DNA of 64,000 nt, from NCBI RefSeq assembly GCF_937958065.1, contig NZ_CALFXI010000004.1, positions 45,084-109,083 of the forward strand, in the 5' to 3' direction. This DNA is from an uncultured Steroidobacter sp. (GTDB lineage: Bacteria; Pseudomonadota; Gammaproteobacteria; Steroidobacterales; Steroidobacteraceae). Below the pieces are notes generated by a model. It had not been told where the DNA came from, searched no databases, and was given only the letters and a program-made list of their open reading frames with translations. Shown piece after piece: positions 17,537-31,580 of the stretch. Both the position numbers and the translations under genes were made by a program. Numbering within the stretch: position 1 is the first letter of the stretch; every line of letters starts with the position of its first letter.

Positions 17537-18331
17537 TTACTGCTTGGCGATCTCCTTGCGCAGCTCTCGCAGCTTGTCCTTGACGATGGCCGCGTTGGCG
17601 CTGCCCATGCGGATCAGCAGTTTCTGTCCCGACGACAGCCCTTCGAGCTCCGGATCGACGAACTCGAAGTTGACGCTGGGCCGCTTGAGCCTGATCGGGC
17701 CGGGCACCTCCGGGGTCGCGAGCAGATGATCGATCACCTCGACCAGCCGATCGTTGAAGTAGCGGTCCGGATAGCCCAGCGACACGTACGCTTCCTGGAA
17801 CAGCGGGTAATACTGCTTGTACAGCGTCGCGATCTGCGCCGGGTCGGTGTTCTGCAGAATCTTGATGACCGGGTCGTAGCGGGCGTAGTTGGCGGCGCTG
17901 AGCGTGAACTCCTCGGTGTTGCCCTCGCGAGTCGCCGCCAGCTCTCCCCCGATCGGCTTCACCGGCCACATCTGCACCGCCGTTTTCTTGCGGGGCAGAT
18001 TGTCGATGGTCACGACGGTGTGCCGGACGATGTTCTTCGGCACCAGGAACGGATCGAGCGCGCGCCCGAACACACCGCTCAACGACTCCTGCAGCGACGG
18101 ATCGCTCTCAGCCAACGGCGGCAGCGGCTTCGGCGGCGGCGTTTCCTCCAATGGATTGCGCACCGGCGGCTCCGCCGCCGGTGCCGGAGTCTCGGGCACG
18201 CTGACCGCGGGCGTCTGGCTGGCCTGTTCGGCCTGGCGATGCGAACGCCCGTAGTAGAGTGCCGCGCCGATTGCCACCGCGACCACGACGGGAATCGCCC
18301 AGTACAGCCATTTCTTTGTGTCGTCTTCCAC
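17537..18331 (-). CDS. DUF3014 membrane-anchored protein
   Basis: Protein of 264 residues. A single N-terminal membrane helix (WLYWAIPVVVAVAIGAALYY) and a Pro-rich periplasmic linker are followed by the conserved DUF3014 domain: LVPKNIVRHTVVTIDNLPRK, RYDPVIKILQNTDP, and YPDRYFNDRLVEVIDHLLATP. Function is unknown. It lies between the methyltransferase-like and coiled-coil genes with gaps of about 50 nt, so the four genes from 19188 down to 15848 look like one transcript. Confidence 0.85.
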   Translation of the reverse strand: MEDDTKKWLYWAIPVVVAVAIGAALYYGRSHRQAEQASQTPAVSVPETPAPAAEPPVRNPLEETPPPKPLPPLAESDPSLQESLSGVFGRALDPFLVPKNIVRHTVVTIDNLPRKKTAVQMWPVKPIGGELAATREGNTEEFTLSAANYARYDPVIKILQNTDPAQIATLYKQYYPLFQEAYVSLGYPDRYFNDRLVEVIDHLLATPEVPGPIRLKRPSVNFEFVDPELEGLSSGQKLLIRMGSANAAIVKDKLRELRKEIAKQ

Positions 18332-18378
18332 GAGTGGCTCCTCGCCGCCAGGTCCGCTCAGTCAGTTCGCCGACCGGC

Positions 18379-19188
18379 TCATTGCGGCTTCTGAAACTTC
18401 AGCAGAAAGTTGTCGGCTTCGCCGATGGCCTGGTACTTGGCGCGATCCTGATCGCCCAGCGCCAGCGTCGGCGGCAGCGTCCAGACGCCCTTCGGATGAT
18501 CCTTGGTGTCCTTGGGATTGTTCAGCAGGTCGGAGCGGCTCACCAGCTTGAAGCCGGCCTTTTCCGCCAGCCCGATGGTGTAGTCCTCGCGCACATAGCC
18601 GTTGGCGGCCTTCGGATCCTGCGGCTTGTCGGCCGGCGCGCGATGTTCCTCGACGGCCAGGATGCCGCCCGGCTTGAGCGCCTTGTAGAACGATGCGAAC
18701 GCCTGTTCGGCCGTGCCCTGGCTCATCCAGTTGTGCACGTTGCGCGCAGTCAAGACCACATCGGCGGAACCGGCCGGCGCGGGCTCGAATTTGCCGGCAC
18801 CGAAATCGCTGATCTTCACCTTGCCATAACGCGCTTTGTCGCTGTCGAGCTTCTTCTGCCACGTATCCGCGGCAGCGGCAGCCCGCTCGCTGGAGGCGCG
18901 CGGCGCAATCGCCGTGTAATAAGTGCCCTTGTCATGCAGGTACGGCGCCAGGATCTCGGTCCAATAACCACCGCCCGGCGCGATCTCGACCACGGTCATG
19001 GTGGGCTTTACGCCGATGAACTCGAGCACCTGCTGCGGCTTGCGGTACTGGTCTCGCGCGACGAAATTCGGCGACCGATGCTCGGAGGCAACGGCCTTGG
19101 CCAGGGCCTCGTCCTTGGCAAATGCACCCGTCAGCGGCAGTGCGCAGGCAACAGCGGCGACGGTGGCGAGTAACGACGATGAACGCAT
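18379..19188 (-). CDS. Exported class I SAM-methyltransferase-like protein
   Basis: Protein of 269 residues from the ATG at 19188 with GGAG seven bases upstream. It begins with a clear signal peptide (SSLLATVAAVACALPLTGAFA), then the Rossmann methyltransferase core: VVEIAPGGGYWTEILAPY (motif I), ADVVLTARNVHNW (post II) and LKPGGILAVEEHRAP (motif III). Members of this predicted-methyltransferase family (COG4798-like) often carry signal peptides, which is puzzling because SAM is cytosolic. The substrate is unknown. It is the first gene of the envelope cluster. Confidence 0.85.
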   Translation of the reverse strand: MRSSSLLATVAAVACALPLTGAFAKDEALAKAVASEHRSPNFVARDQYRKPQQVLEFIGVKPTMTVVEIAPGGGYWTEILAPYLHDKGTYYTAIAPRASSERAAAAADTWQKKLDSDKARYGKVKISDFGAGKFEPAPAGSADVVLTARNVHNWMSQGTAEQAFASFYKALKPGGILAVEEHRAPADKPQDPKAANGYVREDYTIGLAEKAGFKLVSRSDLLNNPKDTKDHPKGVWTLPPTLALGDQDRAKYQAIGEADNFLLKFQKPQ

Positions 19189-19367
19189 GCGTAACTCCAG
19201 GGGCTCGTTGGGATAGTTGTTGAGCTTGCGAATGTAACAGACCGCCAGGCGTGCACACAGGTTCCCGCCCCGGCAAGGTTGCCGGGCAGGATGTGCCAGC
19301 GCGCAGGGACGCATGGGACCGGCCTCGTCTACCATTGCCGCCCGTGACCGTTCGCACCGGGAAATCG

Positions 19368-20846
19368 ATGTCGGTGATTCATCAGCGATGGCTCGCCCTG
19401 GCCGCATTGAGCCTGCCATGGACCTTTTGCAGCGCATTCCAGGCGCAGGCCGCCTCATTGCCGCTCGAAGCTTGCCGGCTTCAAAGCGAGATCGCGGCCG
19501 GCGGCGTGGCGGCCCGCTGTGGCTGGCTGTCGGTACCGGAGAATCGCGAGCAGCCCTCGGGCAAACAGGTAAGGCTGCACGTTGCGGTGATTCCGTCGCT
19601 GCGGCTCGAACCGGCCGGCGATCCGCTGTTCGTGCTCAGTGGCGGCCCGGGTCAAGCCGCGAGCGACTTCTACATCTCCATTGCGCCGGCACTCGCGCGC
19701 GTCCGACGCGACCGTGACATCGTGGTCGTGGATCAACGCGGCACCGGACGCTCGAATCGGCTCGACTGCTCGTTTCCGGACGAGAGCGACATTACGTTCA
19801 CCGATCCCCGGCAGTTGCGCGAGCTGACGCGTTCGTGTCTCGCGAAGTTGCCTGGCGATCCGCGCTACTACACGACCAGCGTAGCGGTGCGCGATCTCGA
19901 CGATGTGCGCGCCGCGCTCGGCTATCAACGGCTGGATTTGTATGGCGTGTCGTATGGAACCCGCGTCGCGCAGCACTACATGCGGCGTTATCCGCAGCGG
20001 GTGCGCGTCGCGATTCTCGATGGCGTCGTGCCCCCGCAGTTGCCGTTGGGCCCGGATGTGGCGCTGGATGCGCAGGCTGCCATCGACAGCGCTTTCGCTC
20101 GCTGCGATTCCAACGCGGACTGCAAGCGCGTGTTCCCGAACATCGCAGGCACGTTCGCCACGCTGCGCGCACGTGTGCTCGAACGGCCGGTTCCGCTCTC
20201 GATCCCGGACCCGCTCAACGCCGAGCCGACCCAGACCCAGCTCGGCGCCGCCGAGCTCGGTGCGGCGGTTCGATTGCTCAGCTATTCCGATGAGACGCTG
20301 TCGACATTGCCGCTGCTGATCCAGGAGGCCGAAGCCGGCCAACCCGAGGGGTTGGCTGCACAGTACCTGATGATCAAACGAAGCCTAAATACTCAGATCG
20401 CCAATGGCATGCATTTCGCGGTGGTCTGCAGCGAAGACGCGCCGCGCTGGCACGAACGCCCGGTTGCGGATTCCGAGCTCGCGAAAACCTATCTCGGCGA
20501 CACATTCATGCAGGCCATGCGGACCATTTGCGAACAATGGCCGCGCGGCCCGGTCGATGAGGGCTTCGGCACACCGCTGGAGAGCGAGATTCCCACGCTG
20601 GTGCTTTCCGGCGGCAACGATCCTGTGACTCCCGCGCGCTACGGCGAGCAGATTCTGCCGGGCTTGAAGCATTCCAGGCATCTGGTGCTCGACGGCCAGG
20701 GACACGGACAGATCGCGGTTGGCTGCATGCCACGCGTCGTGGCTGATTTCATCGCAGCCGGCAATGTGAGATCGCTCGATGACGAGTGCCTGAAGACCGT
20801 CGCCCCCGCTCCGTTCCTGCTGTCACGCTCGGCGCCCGCGCCATGA
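19368..20846 (+). CDS. Exported S33-type peptidase / TAP-like alpha/beta hydrolase
   Basis: Protein of 492 residues from the ATG at 19368 (GGGAA upstream). It has a signal peptide (LALAALSLPWTFCSAFQAQA), the oxyanion segment FVLSGGPGQAAS, VVVDQRGTGRSNRL, the nucleophile elbow YGVSYGTRVA, a C-terminal TAP-like region with SGGNDPVTPARYG (Asp) and DGQGHGQIA (His). It is likely a periplasmic aminopeptidase that trims N-terminal residues or short peptides. The stop overlaps the start of the ABC ATPase gene as ATGA, which ties it to the transporter. Confidence 0.88.
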   Translation: MSVIHQRWLALAALSLPWTFCSAFQAQAASLPLEACRLQSEIAAGGVAARCGWLSVPENREQPSGKQVRLHVAVIPSLRLEPAGDPLFVLSGGPGQAASDFYISIAPALARVRRDRDIVVVDQRGTGRSNRLDCSFPDESDITFTDPRQLRELTRSCLAKLPGDPRYYTTSVAVRDLDDVRAALGYQRLDLYGVSYGTRVAQHYMRRYPQRVRVAILDGVVPPQLPLGPDVALDAQAAIDSAFARCDSNADCKRVFPNIAGTFATLRARVLERPVPLSIPDPLNAEPTQTQLGAAELGAAVRLLSYSDETLSTLPLLIQEAEAGQPEGLAAQYLMIKRSLNTQIANGMHFAVVCSEDAPRWHERPVADSELAKTYLGDTFMQAMRTICEQWPRGPVDEGFGTPLESEIPTLVLSGGNDPVTPARYGEQILPGLKHSRHLVLDGQGHGQIAVGCMPRVVADFIAAGNVRSLDDECLKTVAPAPFLLSRSAPAP

Positions 20847-21571
20847 TTCGAGTCGACGGATTGAAAAAGCGCTTCGGCGCGGTGCAAGCGTTGCACGATG
20901 TTTCGTTTGCGGCCGACGATGGCAAGATCACGGGCCTGCTCGGCCACAACGGCGCCGGCAAGTCCACGACCTTACGCATCCTGAGCACCGTCATCCGTGC
21001 GAACGAAGGTCGTGCGCTGATCGACGGTCACGATTGCGCGACCGAGCCCTTGCAGGTACGTCGCTCGTTGGGCGTGCTGCCACATGCCAGTGGGCTCTAT
21101 GCGCATCTGAGCGGCCGGGAGAACATCCGCTACTACGGCGAGTTGCACGGACTGCGTGGCGCTGAGCTGAACCGTTCCATCGATCAATTGATCGATCGGC
21201 TGTCGTTGGGTGGGGTTGCCGAGCGGCGCGCGAAGGGTTACTCGCAGGGCGAGCGACTCAAAGTCGGACTGGCACGCGCGCTCATTCATCGACCGCAGAC
21301 CATCATTCTCGACGAGCCCACCAACGGCCTCGACGTGAACGCCGTGCGCATGTTGCGCGAGCTGATTCGGGAATTGCGCGACTCGGGCCGATGCGTGCTC
21401 TTCTCCAGTCACGTCATGCAGGAAGTCGCGGCCTTGTGCGACGACATCGTCATCATCTCCCACGGTCGCGTGGTCGTGCGGGGCACGCCCGCCGAGATCC
21501 TCAAGGCGACCGGCGCTCCGGATCTGGAAGAAGCGTTCGTGCGCGCTGCCGAGCAAGGCGAGGGAACCTGA
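20843..21571 (+). CDS. ABC transporter ATP-binding protein (NatA-like)
   Basis: Protein of 242 residues. Walker A is GHNGAGKST, the signature is YSQGERLKVGLARAL, Walker B is TIILDEPTNGLD, and the switch His is in VLFSSHVMQ. Length and the C-terminal end place it with the ATPases of ABC-2 exporters such as NatA. The ATG at 20843 overlaps the peptidase stop, and its own stop overlaps the permease ATG by 1 nt, so the three genes form a tight operon. Confidence 0.92.
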   Translation: MIRVDGLKKRFGAVQALHDVSFAADDGKITGLLGHNGAGKSTTLRILSTVIRANEGRALIDGHDCATEPLQVRRSLGVLPHASGLYAHLSGRENIRYYGELHGLRGAELNRSIDQLIDRLSLGGVAERRAKGYSQGERLKVGLARALIHRPQTIILDEPTNGLDVNAVRMLRELIRELRDSGRCVLFSSHVMQEVAALCDDIVIISHGRVVVRGTPAEILKATGAPDLEEAFVRAAEQGEGT

Positions 21572-22749
21572 TGGGCGCGCTGTGGACCGTGTTTCGCAAG
21601 GAAGTGCTGGAGAATCTGCGCGACCGCCGCGTCATCGTGTCGGCGTTCTTTTTCGGCGTGCTGCTGGCGCCGGTGATTTTCGGCCTGACCACGACCATGG
21701 TGTCGAAACGCGCCGTCGCGAATCAGGACAAGCCGCTGAACCTGCCCATCGCCGGCGCCAGCAACGCGCCGAATCTCGTGCAGTTCCTGCGTGAGAACGG
21801 CGTGAAGGTGGAGGATGTGGAGCTCACGAGCGATCAGGCGATGAGCGCGGTCCGCTCGGGTCGGCAGGATCTGGTGCTGATCATCGGTGAGGACTACGGC
21901 AAGGCGCTGCAGGCGGGCGAATCGGCGCCGTTGTCGCTGGTCGTCGATACGTCCAACAGCAATACGGCGCCCAGCGCCGATCGAGCGCGGCAGCTGCTCA
22001 GCGCGTACGGGCATCAATTGGCGATGTTGAGATTGATGGTTCGAGGCATCAGTCCAACCGTGATCGAGCCTGTGGGCGTGCAGACTTTGGACGTGGCTAC
22101 GCCGGCGGGGCGATCGCTGCTGATCCTCGGCATGATGACTTACTTCTGTTTCATGTCGATGCTGGTGGGCGGGTTCTATCTGGCGATCGACACCACCGCG
22201 GGCGAGCGGGAGCGCGGCTCGCTGGAGCCGCTGCTGACGCTGCCGGTGAGCCGTTCGCAGCTGATCATCGGCAAGATGCTGGCGACGTCGGCGTTCATGT
22301 CGGTCTCGCTGCTGCTGACGCTCGCGACATTCGGCGTCGTGCTCACGTTCATTCCACTGGAAGCGCTCGGCATGTCGGCGAACTTCGGCCCGCGCGTGAT
22401 CCTGGCGATCTTCGCGATCATGGTGACGTTCGTGCCGATGGGCGCCGGCCTGATGACCGTGGTTGCTTCGTTCACGCGCAGCAATCGTGAGGCGCAGTCG
22501 TGGCTGTCAGTGGTGATGATGTTCCCGATCGCGCCCATCATGTTCGCGGTCGTGACTGGCACCAAGCCGAGTGCAGGCTTGATGGCGGTGCCGAGCCTGA
22601 GTCAGCACCTGATCGCGACCAGCCTGATGCGAGGAGATTCGATCCCGGCGCTGCACATTCTGATTTGCGCCGGGACGACGCTGGCGCTTGGAGCGCTGCT
22701 GGTTGGAGCGGCGATCAAGCTGTACCAGCGCGAGGCGATTCTCGGTTAG
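21571..22749 (+). CDS. ABC-2 family permease (NatB-like)
   Basis: Protein of 392 residues. A first membrane helix (VIVSAFFFGVLLAPVIFGL) is followed by a large extracytoplasmic domain (about 45-190) and five or six helices in the C-terminal half, including the conserved TTAGERERGSLEPLLTLPVS loop. This layout matches NatB and related Na+ or drug exporters. The substrate is not determined. It works with the ATPase immediately upstream. Confidence 0.9.
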   Translation: MGALWTVFRKEVLENLRDRRVIVSAFFFGVLLAPVIFGLTTTMVSKRAVANQDKPLNLPIAGASNAPNLVQFLRENGVKVEDVELTSDQAMSAVRSGRQDLVLIIGEDYGKALQAGESAPLSLVVDTSNSNTAPSADRARQLLSAYGHQLAMLRLMVRGISPTVIEPVGVQTLDVATPAGRSLLILGMMTYFCFMSMLVGGFYLAIDTTAGERERGSLEPLLTLPVSRSQLIIGKMLATSAFMSVSLLLTLATFGVVLTFIPLEALGMSANFGPRVILAIFAIMVTFVPMGAGLMTVVASFTRSNREAQSWLSVVMMFPIAPIMFAVVTGTKPSAGLMAVPSLSQHLIATSLMRGDSIPALHILICAGTTLALGALLVGAAIKLYQREAILG

Positions 22750-22799
22750 GCAAGCGGCCCGCGCAGCGAGGCCACTGTGTCCAGAGGTTGCCGCGAAAG

Positions 22800-22827
22800 C
22801 GCGTCGCCGCCAGGCGGCAGCGACGCG
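22800..22827. terminator. Hairpin between convergent NatB-like and rhlE genes
   Basis: Perfect 8-base arms CGCGTCGC (22800-22807) and GCGACGCG (22820-22827) with inner CGCC/GGCG pairing. It lies in the 92-base gap where two genes converge, which suits a bidirectional terminator, although no T-run follows. Confidence 0.5.
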
Positions 22828-22841
22828 GTCCCGGTTGCTCG

Positions 22842-24314
22842 CTAAATCGTCCGGTTCCGATCCAGACCGCGATGCCGCGATGAGTTGCGCTGCTGATTCG
22901 GGCGGCCTTGCCCGTGACCGCCCTGGCCTGGTGCGTGCGGCCGCGACGAACGTTGACCGTGCGAATGACGCGCCTGAGGTTGATTCTGATGCGGCTGCTG
23001 AGCCTGCTGTCCGCCACCACCGCCACGACGTTTGCGACGACGACGGCCTTCGCCCGCAGGACGCGAAGCATCGCTATGCTGCTGCGGATTCGGCCGGCTT
23101 TGATGCGAGCGAGGCTGCGACTGTCGATGCGGGGACATCTCGCGATCGCGCGATTCTTCTCGAACATCACCACCGCGAATCGGCGGCGGCGCGGGCTTGA
23201 AGTGCGGCAGCTCGGCCTTCGGCACCGGCTTGCGCAGCAGCCTCTCGATGTCTTTCAACAGCCCCGATTCGTCCGAAGAAACCAGCGACACAGCCAATCC
23301 CGTCGCGCCGGCGCGCCCCGTGCGACCGATTCGATGCACGTAGTCTTCGGGCACATTCGGCAGCTCGTAGTTCACCACGTGCGGCAGCTCTTTGATATCG
23401 AGCCCGCGTGACGCCACTTCCGTCGCGACCAGCGCGCGGATGCGGAAATTCTTGAAGTCGGAGAGCGCGGCGGTGCGTGCGTTCTGGCTCTTGTTGCCGT
23501 GAATCGCCGCAGCTTCGATGCCATCCTGTTCCAGTTGTTTGCTCAACCTGTTCGCACCGTGCTTGGTGCGCGTGAACACCAGCACCTGCTGCCAGTCGCC
23601 GTCCTGGATCAGATGCGACAGCAACGCGCGCTTCTGCTCCTTGGCAACGAAATAAGCCCGCTGCTCGACCGTATCGACCGCCGCGTTACGCTTGGCGACC
23701 TCGATCTCCGCCGGGTTTTGCAACAAGCCTTGCGCCAGCTTGCGGATATCATCCGAATAGGTCGCCGAGAACAGCAGATTCTGCCGCTGCTTCGGCAGCA
23801 GCTTGATGACGCGCCGAATGTCGGCGATGAAGCCCATGTCGAGCATGCGATCCGCTTCGTCGAGCACGAAGATCTCGACGCGCGACAGATCGACGGTACG
23901 CTGCTGAGCGTGATCCAGCAGCCGGCCCGGCGTCGCCACCAGAATGTCGGCGCCGCGCCGCAGATTCTCGATCTGCGGATTGATGCTCACGCCACCGAAG
24001 ATCACCAGACTGCGCTGGCGCAGGTATTTACCGTAGCTTTGGATGCTTTCGTTCACCTGCGCCGCGAGCTCGCGCGTCGGCACCAGAATCAACACACGAG
24101 GCGCCCTCGACGGGGCACCCCCCTGCAAACGTTGCAACAGCGGCAGCGTGAAACCGGCCGTCTTGCCGGTGCCGGTCTGGGCACCCGCCAGAACGTCGCG
24201 GCCGGCGAGAATTTCAGGAATCACCCGCGCTTGCACGGGAGTGGGCACGGTGTAGCCACGATCGGCGAGCGCGCGTGTCAGTTCGGGGATGAGCCCGAGG
24301 GCAGCAAAAGGCAT
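22842..24314 (-). CDS. rhlE: DEAD-box RNA helicase RhlE
   Basis: Protein of 490 residues. All helicase motifs are present: the Q motif (PTPVQARVIP), AQTGTGKT, PTRELA, TPGRLLD, VLDEADRMLDMGF, SAT, and HRIGRTGRAG. After about residue 375 the tail is low-complexity, rich in Arg, Gln, His and Gly, as in RhlE proteins, where it helps RNA binding. GAGGA lies about nine bases upstream of the ATG. RhlE acts in ribosome assembly and RNA turnover. The 258 bases upstream hold no gene that I can see. Confidence 0.92.
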   Translation of the reverse strand: MPFAALGLIPELTRALADRGYTVPTPVQARVIPEILAGRDVLAGAQTGTGKTAGFTLPLLQRLQGGAPSRAPRVLILVPTRELAAQVNESIQSYGKYLRQRSLVIFGGVSINPQIENLRRGADILVATPGRLLDHAQQRTVDLSRVEIFVLDEADRMLDMGFIADIRRVIKLLPKQRQNLLFSATYSDDIRKLAQGLLQNPAEIEVAKRNAAVDTVEQRAYFVAKEQKRALLSHLIQDGDWQQVLVFTRTKHGANRLSKQLEQDGIEAAAIHGNKSQNARTAALSDFKNFRIRALVATEVASRGLDIKELPHVVNYELPNVPEDYVHRIGRTGRAGATGLAVSLVSSDESGLLKDIERLLRKPVPKAELPHFKPAPPPIRGGDVREESRDREMSPHRQSQPRSHQSRPNPQQHSDASRPAGEGRRRRKRRGGGGGQQAQQPHQNQPQARHSHGQRSSRPHAPGQGGHGQGRPNQQRNSSRHRGLDRNRTI

Positions 24315-24572
24315 GGAAACATATCCTCAACCAGCCTGCAGAAACTTGCGTTTCGGATCCAGTGAGGCGGGAGACAAATCGAGGCGGGCCCATGCTCAAC
24401 GCATGCGGGGCCGACGAACCCGAGGGGTGAAGCCGACCGGATGGCGGCTGAGATGGGGCGCACTGTACCTGGATTGACCCGATTTGACGAGCGCAATTCG
24501 GCGGAAGTGACGACCTGGTCGCGTCATGAGGCCAACTCGCAGGAGCTCAAGGGAGGCGTAATGACGATTGGC

Positions 24573-26644
24573 TCACACCCGCGCGCGGGCTGGAAGCAGC
24601 CCACGAAGCTTGCTGCGCAAGTCAGCCTCTCGATAGGGCTTCGCCAGCATGTCCGCCCCCTTCTCCAGCGCCGCGTACGAGGCCGAGTAGCCGGTCGCGT
24701 ACAGCACGGGCAATTGCGGACGACGCTCTCGGGCCAGGCGCCCGAGCTCGAAACCGTTCATGCCGCCGGGCATGACGATATCGGTGAACAGCAGATCGAT
24801 ATCCGATTCCCGATCGACGATGTCCAGCGCGCGGGCGCCGTTGTCTGCTTCGATGACGTTGAATTGCAGTTCTTTCAGCATCGCCGCCGTCACGGCACGA
24901 ACGCCGGCGTCGTCTTCCACGAGCAGGATGGTTCGATCCTGACCCGACAGCGACAGGTCTTCCCCTGGCACGGCGGTGATGCTCGGGCTCGCATCGGTGC
25001 GGGGAAGATAAATTCTCACGCTCGTCCCGCGGCCCGGCGTGCTGATGATCTTCACGTGGCCGCCGGATTGTTTGACGAAGCCATACACCATGCTCAACCC
25101 AAGACCGGTGCCGTGGCCCATGCGCTTGGTGGTGAAGAACGGTTCGAGGGCTCGCTCCAGCACATCGGGCGGCATGCCGGCGCCAGTATCGGTCACACAC
25201 AGCAGCACGAACTCACCCTCCGGAAGGTCCGCATCGCGCTCGTTTCGACCCACGTTACGAGCTTCGATCGTCAGCGTGCCGCCTTCGGGCATCGCGTCAC
25301 GCGCATTTACCGCGAGGTTGATGAGTGACGACTCGACCTGCGCCGGATCCGCGAGCACGTTCCACAACTCGTCCTGCACCTGGACCTCTATCTGGATGCG
25401 CTCGCCCAGGGTGCGACCCAGCAGCTTGGTGATATTCCGACTGACTTCGCCCAGATTCACGGCGCTCGGCTGCAGCGGCTGACGCCGGGCGAACGCCAGC
25501 ATCCGACGCGTCAGTTCGGCACAGCTCAACGCACCGGTGAGCGCCATCTGCGCGCGGTCGAAGTTTCGACCCGTTCCTTTCAAGGCGCGCGCCAGCGAAT
25601 CCAGATTGCCGATCACGACGGTCAGCATGTTGTTGAAGTCGTGTGCGATGCCACCGGTCAGCTGCCCGACGGCTTCCATCTTCTGCGACTGGATGAGCTG
25701 CTGCTCGACGCGGCGCCGGGCAGTGATGTCCAGACAGCTGCCGAAGATCTCGGACGGCCTGCCGTCGTGACGGATCAGCACCGCGCGATCGAGGAACCAG
25801 CGATGCGAGCCGTCGGCGCAGACCCAGCGATACTCGGTCGACATGCCGCCGAGCGTCGGAATCATCGCGACTTCGGCCAGCACCCGCTCGCGATCGTCGG
25901 GATGGATGTTATCGACCCACAGCTGCGGATCTTCCAGAAACAGATGCGCCGGGAAACCGACCGAATCGGCGATCACGTCGCTGACGAAGCGCGGACCGGC
26001 GAATCCCGAGTCTATCTCCGCGCTGTACAGGGCGATCGGCAGCGAGCGCACGATGGCGGCCTGCCGCTCTTCGACCTGGCGCAGCTGCCGTTCGGCTTCG
26101 AGCTTCTCCTGGCGGATGCGCAGGTTCTCTTCCTGCAGGAAACGTTCGAGCGCGGCCTTGTGCTCCACTTCGGCGCTCTTGCGATACAGGTCGACCAGCA
26201 CCGCGACCTTGGAGCGCAGGATCACTGGATCGACTGGCTTGAACACGTAGTCGACGGCGCCCATCGAATAGGCGCGCGCAATGTGCTCGTCATCGCGATC
26301 GATGGCGCTGACGAAGATGATGGGAATGCGGCGCGACCGTTCGCGTCGGCGGATCAGCTCGGCAGTGGTGTAGCCGTCCAGCCCGGGCATGTTGGCATCG
26401 AGCAGGATCACCGCACATTCCTCCCGAAGCAGGAAGCGCAGCGCGTCCTCGCCGGAAGCCGCCTCGACGACCGTTTCCTCCAGCTCCGCCAGCACCTGCG
26501 CCAGCGCGAAGCGATTGTTGGCCTCGTCGTCGACGATGAGGATGGTGGCGCGCATCGGCAACGCCGGCAAAGTGCCAGTCGCATCCACCGCCGGCACCTC
26601 GTCGGGGTCAGCGATCTGCGGGCCGAGGGCCTGCATGCCTTTGT

Positions 26645-26663
<19 letters not shown>
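24573..26663 (-). CDS. Hybrid histidine kinase, REC-PAS-HisKA-HATPase-REC
   Basis: Protein of up to 696 residues. An N-terminal receiver (about 39-155, phospho-acceptor Asp89 in ILLDANMPG), a coiled coil, a PAS domain (about 205-315), a HisKA helix with His341 (GGIAHDFNNML), an HATPase domain (NLAVNARDAMPEGG; GHGTGLGLSMVYG) and a C-terminal receiver (Asp628 in LLFTDIVMPGG). No membrane segment is visible, so it is soluble. The start is uncertain: a GTG at 26663 overlaps the upstream kinase gene by 19 nt, while ATGs at 26636 and 26555 are alternatives. The HDFNN box is typical of the HWE/HisKA_4-like soluble hybrid kinases. It probably takes part in a phosphorelay with the poly-HAMP kinase. 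Confidence 0.88.
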
Positions 26664-31069
<4,406 letters not shown>

Positions 31070-31154
31070 TACTCACCCGTCGACGTCCAGGTGCGGGCGG
31101 AGCCGTTTGCAGCGGAATTTCCTCGGCTGCGCTTCTTGCGGTCGCAGCCTTCGG

Positions 31155-31580
31155 TCAGTCCTGGCGCGGCAGTTGTGCCACCGCCGCGTGCAATGCTCGC
31201 TCCACATCCGCTTCGGTATATGGCTTCGCGAGGAAGCCGAGAGGTTGGGCGTCCTTGACCCGCTCACCCAGGGAAGCCAGCGGTGCTCCGGTCATCAGCA
31301 GGGCGGGAATGCCATGCCGGGCGCGCAGGGCAACGGCTGCATCGATGCCGTCACCGCCGTCGCCGGCCAGGCCGACGTCCACGATGGCCAGGTCCGTTGG
31401 CGTGCCCGCGGCGAAAGCCAGGGCAGTTCTCAATGAGGGAGCGATGCCACTGACTTCATGCCCGAGGTCCCGCAACACGCCTTGCAGGAACAGGCTCACC
31501 AGCGATTCGTCCTCGACTATCAGCACGCGCAGTACTCGCGTGGCGGCGGCCGTTGCGGAAGGATCGGAATTCATTTGCAT
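31155..31580 (-). CDS. Stand-alone receiver-domain response regulator
   Basis: Protein of 141 residues, essentially one REC domain: acidic pair in LIVEDESLVS, phospho-acceptor Asp68 in LAIVDVGLAG, Thr in LLMTGAP, Lys in FLAKPYTEAD. No output domain. It sits upstream of the poly-HAMP kinase gene on the same strand and probably acts as a phosphate shuttle or sink for it. A second ATG two codons in is an equally good start. Confidence 0.88.
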   Translation of the reverse strand: MQMNSDPSATAAATRVLRVLIVEDESLVSLFLQGVLRDLGHEVSGIAPSLRTALAFAAGTPTDLAIVDVGLAGDGGDGIDAAVALRARHGIPALLMTGAPLASLGERVKDAQPLGFLAKPYTEADVERALHAAVAQLPRQD

